Source: Paenibacillus sp. ACRRY (lineage in GTDB: Bacteria > Bacillota > Bacilli > Paenibacillales > Paenibacillaceae). Taken from it: DNA of 64,000 nt. Of the stretch, positions 58,774 through 64,000 are shown in pieces. Both the position numbers and the translations under genes were made by a program. The notes under the pieces were generated by a model. It did not search any database and was not told the DNA's origin. It worked only from the letters and a program-made list of their open reading frames with translations. How positions within the stretch are numbered: position 1 is the first letter of the stretch; every line of letters starts with the position of its first letter. The DNA is taken from positions 62,001 to 126,000 of the forward strand of contig NZ_JAKRNM010000002.1 of NCBI RefSeq assembly GCF_022346995.1, read 5' to 3'.

Positions 58774-60077
58774 TGATAATACCGAATGAAAAAGTAAATC
58801 AGACCCAAGCCATCTATGCTTATGACCAAACACAGGACGACCAAATCCGTATCCAGGGCTATGCGACATATGCACGCCTGATTCGGGGCATTATTGAAGC
58901 ATTAAGCAGCAAGTACGGGGTTCGTTATGAACTGTTTGCCAGTGATGATCCGAACAACGAATACTGGGAGCTGCTGAAAGAAGATTTGTTGAATGACAGT
59001 AACGAAGTGGAGCTGGTTGCCCGTATTTTCGAGGATCTGGAGCTCCGTACTCTGCATTATGAAGATGATGGTGATGTACCTACATATGGTGTGCATTATT
59101 CCATCCGGAACAACGTGTTTGCGTATCCTAAATGGGGGGTAGCACTCGTCCGTATTCCTTTTTTCCGGGATAATGGCATTTACAATGAGGACTTTGTATT
59201 CGCGATAGGAGAACAAGAACTCAAGCAGTTTCTGGGCAGTGTACGTGAACGGGAGCGTCAGCAAAATATGAAAAAGGTTACGGTGTATACCGATGCCCGC
59301 AATGGCAGTGAACGCCATGTCGAATCCATCACCCGCTCGGTGGGAAGAGACGATGTGGTTCTTTCGCCCCAAATCAAGCAGGATATTTTCCGCTCGCTGG
59401 ATCAGTTCTTCGAAGCGGATCGCTCCTTCTACCGGGAATATGATATTCCGTATAAGCGGGGGATTCTGCTGTACGGTCACCCGGGCAACGGGAAAACAAC
59501 CTTGGTCAAATCCATTGCGGGCAGCATTCCGGGTCCAGCTGCATACTGGCAAATTACCGAGTATACCAACAGTGAGTCCGTTCGGGAAGTGTTCGAGGCA
59601 GCCAAACGCCTGGCTCCTATGGTGCTAATCATTGAAGATATTGATTCGATGCCGGACGAGGTGCGCTCCTTCTTCCTCAATACACTGGATGGAGCGACAT
59701 CCAAAGAGGGTATTTTTCTGATCGGTACAACGAATTATCCGGAGAAAATAGATCCAGGTCTCATGAACCGTGCTGGACGGTTTGATCGAGCTTATGAAAT
59801 TCCACTGCCAGATGAAGCACTGCGACTGCAATACTTGCAGCAGCGTGGATTTTCGGTCTTTGCCGGTGAAGAAGGAACGCAGGAAGCGGCTCGGCTCACG
59901 GATACATTCTCCCTTGCACAGCTCGGTGAGTTATATGTCAGTGCTGCACTCGAATGGCATCAGAATGGCCAGACAGACATTGTACAAGTTATTCAGTCCA
60001 TGCGGGGAGAGCTGGACAAGAGCCATAAGCATAACTGGCTGACTCAGCCAGGAAAAGGACGGGCCGGTTTTTATTAA
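58773..60077 (+). CDS. AAA+ ATPase coupled to rtcB
   Basis: This protein of about 434 residues has an N-terminal domain of unknown type (about 1-190: YATYARLIRGIIEALSSKYGVRYELF and KWGVALVRIPFFRDN). The following AAA+ core has Walker A GHPGNGKT at 235-242, Walker B VLIIEDID at 284-291, sensor-1 IGTTNYPEKIDP and Arg-finger region NRAGRFDR. The core resembles Bcs1/FtsH-group single AAA modules; no protease, sigma54 or membrane segment is seen. ATG at 58773 follows AAAGGAG, and its first base is the last base of the rtcB stop (TAATG), so the two are coupled. It may remodel RNA-protein complexes for RtcB, but that is inference; it is not RtcR or RtcA. Confidence 0.85.
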   Translation: MIIPNEKVNQTQAIYAYDQTQDDQIRIQGYATYARLIRGIIEALSSKYGVRYELFASDDPNNEYWELLKEDLLNDSNEVELVARIFEDLELRTLHYEDDGDVPTYGVHYSIRNNVFAYPKWGVALVRIPFFRDNGIYNEDFVFAIGEQELKQFLGSVRERERQQNMKKVTVYTDARNGSERHVESITRSVGRDDVVLSPQIKQDIFRSLDQFFEADRSFYREYDIPYKRGILLYGHPGNGKTTLVKSIAGSIPGPAAYWQITEYTNSESVREVFEAAKRLAPMVLIIEDIDSMPDEVRSFFLNTLDGATSKEGIFLIGTTNYPEKIDPGLMNRAGRFDRAYEIPLPDEALRLQYLQQRGFSVFAGEEGTQEAARLTDTFSLAQLGELYVSAALEWHQNGQTDIVQVIQSMRGELDKSHKHNWLTQPGKGRAGFY

Positions 60078-60294
60078 TACCATACACTCACCAAAATAAT
60101 ATACATCTCAATTGGATATACTACGGTTGTCTGCTCCTACATACAATGACCTTCGGGAGGTACAATTAAGCCGTTGAAGCTATTGAAGGTTGAACGGAAA
60201 GTAAAATTGAGTTGTTTCCTTGCTGAGACGGGCTTGTCGTGCGGATATGAAGCATATGCATAAAAGGTAATATACAACAATTTTTAATTCAGTT

Positions 60295-60319
60295 GTTTAA
60301 ATGCTTCTGTAGCGGTTAA
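60295..60319 (+). promoter_or_regulatory. Sigma-B-like promoter of the GlsB gene
   Basis: A perfect GTTTAA (60295-60300) is followed after 13 bases by GGTTAA (4 of 6 to GGGTAT), 45 bases before the start. The rest of the 60078-60363 gap shows nothing else I can support. Confidence 0.4.
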
Positions 60320-60363
60320 TAGTAGACAGACAACAACAAAAACTTTTAATTGAGGTGAGTAGT

Positions 60364-60621
60364 ATGGGTTGGTTATGGTCATTAATTATCGGTGGTATTA
60401 TTGGATGGTTGGCAGGTCTGATCGTTGGTCGTGACATCCCAGGTGGTGTTATCGGTAACGTTATCGCTGGTTTCATCGGTGGATGGTTAGGCGGCGTGAT
60501 CTTCGGAGAGATGGGTCCTGAAATGGGTGGATTCTACATCGTACCGGCATTAATTGGTGCCATCGTACTTGTAGCAATCGTAAGCTTGATCTTCCGTTCG
60601 ATGGGTCGTAGTCGAGGGTAA
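60364..60621 (+). CDS. GlsB/YeaQ/YmgE-family stress membrane protein
   Basis: This protein of about 85 residues has three short glycine-rich membrane segments (LIIGGIIGWLAGLIVG, VIAGFIGGWLGGVIFG, ALIGAIVLVAIVSLIF). It is the transglycosylase-associated/GlsB family, commonly induced by general stress; molecular function is unknown. GAGGTGAG fits ATG at 60364; GTG at 60355 overlaps that ribosome site. It is monocistronic with a strong terminator. Confidence 0.9.
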   Translation: MGWLWSLIIGGIIGWLAGLIVGRDIPGGVIGNVIAGFIGGWLGGVIFGEMGPEMGGFYIVPALIGAIVLVAIVSLIFRSMGRSRG

Positions 60622-60677
60622 CGACGTTATTGCACTACGAATCCATGGGAAATAAATGATGTTTCCCGTTTATAATG

Positions 60678-60727
60678 AAGAGGTTGATGAGAAGCCATAT
60701 GGATGGCTTTCCATCAACCTCTTTTTG
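60678..60727. terminator. Terminator of the GlsB gene
   Basis: AAGAGGTTGATG and CATCAACCTCTT form a perfect 12-bp stem with an inner GAAGCCAT/ATGGCTTT stem, then TTT. Confidence 0.9.
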
Positions 60728-60826
60728 TTTTAAGATATATAGGCAGCGGTTCGTAACGAAACCTTAGTTTTGAACGACAAGCTAGGGTTCCTGATAATAG
60801 ATGAGTGCATGAAGGAGAGAGAGACA

Positions 60827-61342
60827 ATGGAAAAAGCGACATTTGCCGGGGGATGTTTCTGGTGTATGGTTACACCATTTGAAGAACAGCCTGGCATTCA
60901 CGGAATTGTATCCGGGTATACAGGCGGTCACGTTGAACATCCCACATATGAGCAGGTCAAAACAGGGGAGACCGGACACGTTGAAGTGGTTGAGATCACA
61001 TTCGATCCAGAGCTGTTTCCCTATGAACGGCTGCTGGAGCTTTACTGGCCGCAGATTGATCCAACCGATGACGGAGGGCAGTTCCAGGATCGCGGATCCC
61101 AGTATCGTACAGCGATTTTTGTACACAATGAACGACAGCGTGAACTGGCAGAGCAGTCCAAGCAGGAACTGGCCGCAAGTGGAAGGTTTAATCAACCCAT
61201 TGTGACCGAGATTCGTGATGCGGTTGTGTTCTACCCGGCTGAAGATTACCATCAGGATTACCACAAGAAGAATGAGAAGCATTACAAGGAAGACCGTGCC
61301 CTATCCGGACGGGATGAGTTTATTGAAGAGAACTGGAAATAA
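60827..61342 (+). CDS. msrA: Peptide-methionine (S)-S-oxide reductase
   Basis: This enzyme of about 171 residues reduces methionine-S-sulfoxide in proteins. AGGCFWCMV holds the catalytic Cys (GCFWC); [28 protein letters not shown] and [18 protein letters not shown] are family signatures. No MsrB domain is fused and no resolving C-terminal cysteine is seen; the second cysteine of GCFWC may serve. ATG at 60827 follows AAGGAGAG; an earlier ATG at 60770 has no ribosome site. Confidence 0.95.
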   Translation: MEKATFAGGCFWCMVTPFEEQPGIHGIVSGYTGGHVEHPTYEQVKTGETGHVEVVEITFDPELFPYERLLELYWPQIDPTDDGGQFQDRGSQYRTAIFVHNERQRELAEQSKQELAASGRFNQPIVTEIRDAVVFYPAEDYHQDYHKKNEKHYKEDRALSGRDEFIEENWK

Positions 61343-61362
61343 TAGATGACAGATCATATAGC

Positions 61363-61405
61363 AAAAGCCGGACGGATCCCTTAGGGAACCGATCCGGCTT
61401 TTTTT
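61363..61405. terminator. Bidirectional terminator between msrA and the beta-propeller gene
   Basis: AAAAGCCGGA and TCCGGCTTTT pair around an inner GGATC/GATCC region, with T-runs on both strands. It serves both convergent genes. Confidence 0.88.
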
Positions 61406-61421
61406 GATCAGGATAAATTTA

Positions 61422-62693
61422 TTATTTTGCGGTCGTGGACTGAAGCACATATTTGGATAATACATCATTTTGAATGGTGTAGAGAACATGATTGACATAT
61501 GTTGAAGGATGTTCAATGGAAGGAACCGAAGCACTTGTTGTGTACACATGCACGTCTTCCAGCGTTTCCGGATCTACAATATAACCCGTTTTGGCAAAAT
61601 CAAGTTGATACTGTCCATCCTGTGTCCGCTCGACTTGCATCAGCACAGGCTGTTGATCCTTGAACGTGCGCTCGGTTACTTTGCCTTTCATGTTGTACAG
61701 TTCCAGCTTGGAACCTGTAAACAGAGTATATCCGTCGCCTGCTGTCTGAATGAAGGCATTGCCTGGAATGCTGCGTCCCCAAGCGAGCTTGCCATCTGTT
61801 CCGAAGCCCATCAGTTTGTTGCCCGTGTTCTCAAAGTTGGCACGCATGATGACGGAGCCATCGTTCAATATGGCAAGCGACTCACCACCACCGTCTCCCT
61901 GCGTGTTTGCATTGCTCGGGAATTGATAGAAGGACAGGCGGGTGAGCGAACGATCATAAATCTCCACTTTGGGATTCGCTGCAGGCTGCCAGTAACTGCC
62001 GACTTTGGTTCGTTTGCTGGCATCTACCACAATGCGGTCACTGCCTGCCTGGAGAACAGCACCATTAATCGTCTTCTCTGTAATCAGCTTGCCCTTCTTG
62101 TCAAAGAGCGAGATAGCGGTTCGAACTGAACCGTTGGACTGTGCACCTTGACTGGAAGCGATTAGCAATGTTTCGTCATCGAGAAGATACAGATCGGAAG
62201 GAGCATTTACCGTTCTGACCCAATTCGTTTTACCGGATGTGTTAAATGAGTAGACTTTCTTGGTTTTATCCGAATATTCCATATATACATAGGCTGTGCC
62301 GTAACTGGTGTATATTGAATCGGAGTAGGTCGTATACGGCCCGCTTTTCTCATGAAAAATATAATTCCATTTCACTTTACCGGTTGCTGCATCCAGGGCT
62401 TGAAGTGTATCAAGCTGCCAGGCCAGCGTCGTAGCGCTGCTTGTCTTGGTCACAGGTTGGGAGGAATGTACGTATACCAGGTTTTTGGCAGGGACAGCAT
62501 GGATCTCCTTGACGAGGACGTCTTTTTCCGCGTTGACTTGAGACTGCATCAGTGAAGGTGAAGTCCAAGCAGGTTTGGGAAGCGGTTCACTCTGTACTGC
62601 GGCATAACCCGTTGTATTCATACTGAAGAGGAGCACACCGCTGAGTAGCAAGGCTGCCCATGTTTTGGTATTGCGTTTGTTTAATGTAAGCAA
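61422..62693 (-). CDS. Exported PQQ-like beta-propeller protein
   Basis: This protein of about 423 residues has an N-terminal signal peptide (KRNTKTWAALLLSGVLLFSMNTTGYAA, cleavage near AYA/AA). Repeated beta-blades follow, with PQQ-type motifs such as LDAATGKVKWNYIF, FNTSGKTNWVRTV, FGTDGKLAWGRSI and LYNMKGKVTERTF. It carries no enzyme motif and is probably a secreted or wall-located scaffold or sensor. On the minus strand AAAGGTGG is eight bases before TTG at 62693, so I prefer this start to the ATG at 62723, which lacks a ribosome site. It is divergent from the Mrr-type gene. Confidence 0.75.
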   Translation of the reverse strand: MLTLNKRNTKTWAALLLSGVLLFSMNTTGYAAVQSEPLPKPAWTSPSLMQSQVNAEKDVLVKEIHAVPAKNLVYVHSSQPVTKTSSATTLAWQLDTLQALDAATGKVKWNYIFHEKSGPYTTYSDSIYTSYGTAYVYMEYSDKTKKVYSFNTSGKTNWVRTVNAPSDLYLLDDETLLIASSQGAQSNGSVRTAISLFDKKGKLITEKTINGAVLQAGSDRIVVDASKRTKVGSYWQPAANPKVEIYDRSLTRLSFYQFPSNANTQGDGGGESLAILNDGSVIMRANFENTGNKLMGFGTDGKLAWGRSIPGNAFIQTAGDGYTLFTGSKLELYNMKGKVTERTFKDQQPVLMQVERTQDGQYQLDFAKTGYIVDPETLEDVHVYTTSASVPSIEHPSTYVNHVLYTIQNDVLSKYVLQSTTAK

Positions 62694-62825
62694 GTTATAA
62701 ACCACCTTTCTTCGGTTCAACATAGAACCGATTGTTGAATTCTACCATTTAAGCCAGTTCGAATTCAACCTGAGAGACTGTAACCTTTTATCAATGATGT
62801 ATCATATTATCTATGTTTGATGAAG

Positions 62826-62838
62826 TGTAACGGTTACA
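62826..62838. promoter_or_regulatory. Perfect palindrome between divergent genes
   Basis: TGTAAC-G-GTTACA is a perfect 6-1-6 palindrome. A further TGTAAC half-site occurs near 62779. It lies between the beta-propeller and Mrr-type genes and is probably an operator; the regulator is unknown. Confidence 0.5.
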
Positions 62839-62951
62839 GGGAATTCATCTTCTTCCGAACCGGGTAGAAGTTTGTTATATTAAGTGCGGTAATGATGGTT
62901 AATTCTAATATAGGCACGATTCAGACAGAGGAATGTACAAGGAGAACAGAC

Positions 62952-63548
62952 ATGAATTGGAATGACAACGTAACCCCTTGGGTCATTGGATCAATCGCTG
63001 TATTACTGCTGCTGGCCTGGGTAATTCGGCGAACCATCCGGCGGGGACAGCGTATACGCAGTGAAGCCAACCCTCGCAAGATTTCAATCAAGGACATCGA
63101 CAAAATGGAAGATGGTTCGGAGTTTGAGCTGTATCTCTTTCATTTATTTCAACAGCTCGGATACGAAGAAGTTCACAAAACGACCAGCAGCCGTGACTTC
63201 GGTGCGGATCTTGTGTTTACGGACCGGCTGGGCAGACGGAATGTGATCCAGGCCAAACGATATGGGGCCAATCATCCGGTTGGTTTGAGTGCCGTGCAGG
63301 AGATTTACACCTCGATGCGTTATTATGAAGCTGACCGCTCGATGGTCCTGACTTCAGCGAGGTACACGGAAGCCTGCCGCACCCTGGCTGCGGTCAACGG
63401 TGTGAAGCTGCTGGACCGGGAAGATCTGATGGATCTGATTGTCCTGTTCAAGTCGAGAAGAGTGGAAGAAGCCATGGAGCTCATTGAAGAAGATGATCAG
63501 GAACCGATAGAAACCTGGCAATCGAGACGAAAACGAACTACACGCTAG
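62952..63548 (+). CDS. Membrane-anchored Mrr-type restriction endonuclease-like protein
   Basis: This protein of about 198 residues has one N-terminal membrane segment (VIGSIAVLLLLAWVI), a basic stretch, and an Mrr_cat PD-(D/E)xK domain (about 65-170). EFELYLFHLFQQLGYEEV, SRDFGADLVF (metal Asp) and VIQAKRYGANHPVGLSAVQEIYTSMRYY (the QAK catalytic strand) are visible. ATG at 62952 follows AAGGAG; an earlier in-frame ATG at 62892 lacks one. No methylase or specificity gene is nearby, so it is not an ordinary restriction system. Related Firmicute proteins have unknown roles, perhaps DNA turnover at the membrane. Confidence 0.85.
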   Translation: MNWNDNVTPWVIGSIAVLLLLAWVIRRTIRRGQRIRSEANPRKISIKDIDKMEDGSEFELYLFHLFQQLGYEEVHKTTSSRDFGADLVFTDRLGRRNVIQAKRYGANHPVGLSAVQEIYTSMRYYEADRSMVLTSARYTEACRTLAAVNGVKLLDREDLMDLIVLFKSRRVEEAMELIEEDDQEPIETWQSRRKRTTR

Positions 63549-63574
63549 AGTTCTAAATTAGAAATGCATTACTC

Positions 63575-63594
63575 AGGCCCAATGGGGCCTTTTT
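63575..63594 (+). terminator. Terminator after the Mrr-type gene
   Basis: AGGCCC (63575-63580) and GGGCCT (63585-63590) pair around AATG and are followed by TTTT. Confidence 0.75.
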
Positions 63595-63683
63595 ATGAAG
63601 AAAGTAGGTAGAGTTCACCTTCACTTGCATGCCTGCACATGATATATTGAGTGTATCCAACCAAAGGAGAGTGTATATCCATT

Positions 63684-63914
63684 ATGGCACGTACCCAGAC
63701 TCAAAAAGCATTACGCAGAGCAGAGCGCTCAGGACAATATTGTCCCGAACAGAGCCGAAGAGTAAACGAAAATTATGGGGCATTATCCCAACATGTTCGA
63801 CTCATGCCTACCAAACAAGAAAAACTTCAAAAGGTCAAACACAAGAAGCGGATCATCCAGGATGGTGGTGCTTCTTTTTATTTTGTCCACGGGACGTGCG
63901 GCAAGGGCGCTTAA
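63684..63914 (+). CDS. Small basic protein (YqkK-like)
   Basis: This 76-residue, strongly basic protein begins MARTQTQKALRRAERSGQ and has TKQEKLQKVKHKKR in the second half. The layout resembles small Bacillus proteins of the YqkK type, whose role is unknown. No membrane segment is seen. AAAGGAG lies 14 bases before ATG at 63684, longer than ideal; an earlier ATG at 63651 precedes that ribosome site and is less likely. The final 86 bases of the window hold nothing I can support. Confidence 0.6.
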   Translation: MARTQTQKALRRAERSGQYCPEQSRRVNENYGALSQHVRLMPTKQEKLQKVKHKKRIIQDGGASFYFVHGTCGKGA

Positions 63915-64000
63915 TGAACGTTATACTTAAAGCTTTGGTTGGAATGCTTCATTAAAGACTGATAAAATGGAAGGATAGGAAAAACTGTAAAATCGTAAAA

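Noticed and set aside
1..64000. tRNA, rRNA, insertion sequences, prophage, CRISPR arrays
   Set aside because: None seen: no tRNA T-loop/CCA patterns, no transposase or integrase motif, no direct-repeat array.

Overview
The window looks like chromosomal DNA from a low-to-mid GC Firmicute, most probably a Paenibacillus. The evidence is the strong Shine-Dalgarno sequences with frequent TTG/GTG starts, the glcT-ptsG-ptsH-ptsI block, the class II (Firmicute-type) galT, split glycine decarboxylase gcvPA/gcvPB, a membrane-bound AraC regulator beside an LplB/YtcP-type ABC importer, and a yuaF-floT pair. I see no tRNA, rRNA, IS element, prophage or CRISPR array. Species assignment is inference.

Layout. 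0-2.1 kb: 5' end of ilvD, a KGG-repeat stress protein and a membrane acyltransferase, all leftward. 2.3-7.6 kb: rightward run of kdgK, eda, a membrane-anchored alpha/beta hydrolase, a HAD phosphatase, a sirtuin and an aldo/keto reductase. 7.7-12.7 kb: a divergent AraC regulator facing galK-galE-galT, with an inverted repeat between the two promoters. 12.9-17.2 kb: a PPOX flavoprotein behind a Fur-box-like site, an iron-type alcohol dehydrogenase, and yuaF-floT behind a perfect SigW-type promoter. 17.3-22.6 kb: glcT, then ptsG with a GlcT antiterminator/terminator leader, then ptsH and ptsI. 22.7-28.1 kb: glycine cleavage genes, with gcvT-gcvPA-gcvPB leftward behind a tandem glycine riboswitch and gcvH divergent. 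28.4-33.6 kb: mannitol genes mtlA-mtlR-mtlF-mtlD. 33.6-36.4 kb: a CWC protein and a MutS2 paralogue without the Smr domain, the latter preceded by a structured RNA and two terminators. 36.5-45.3 kb: oligosaccharide uptake locus (AraC regulator, two permeases, two paralogous lipoproteins flanking a GH105 hydrolase). 45.5-50.7 kb: two pullulanases without signal peptides. 50.9-56.8 kb: L25/Ctc, a hypothetical protein, a WYL regulator, a HIRAN-like protein, a glycosyltransferase, a DUF3817 protein and TerC behind a manganese (yybP-ykoY) riboswitch with two terminators. 56.9-60.1 kb: an rtcB-AAA+ ATPase operon behind a leader with a 33-codon ORF and an intrinsic terminator. 60.3-63.9 kb: GlsB-like protein, MsrA, an exported beta-propeller protein, a membrane-anchored Mrr-type nuclease and a small basic protein.

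The dominant theme is carbohydrate uptake (glucose and mannitol PTS, Leloir galactose pathway, KDG branch, rhamnogalacturonan-type oligosaccharides, alpha-glucans) under layered control: PRD antitermination, AraC regulators and CcpA-type cre sites. A second theme is RNA-level control: glycine riboswitch, Mn riboswitch, RAT/terminator, and two leaders I cannot assign to a family (upstream of the MutS2 paralogue and of rtcB). The rtcB-AAA+ operon with its leader is the most attractive candidate for an under-described system. A third theme is stress: KGG protein, Ctc and GlsB all have sigma-B-like promoter matches, and floT has a SigW-type promoter. All start sites, promoters and operators were read by eye; none is experimentally supported.
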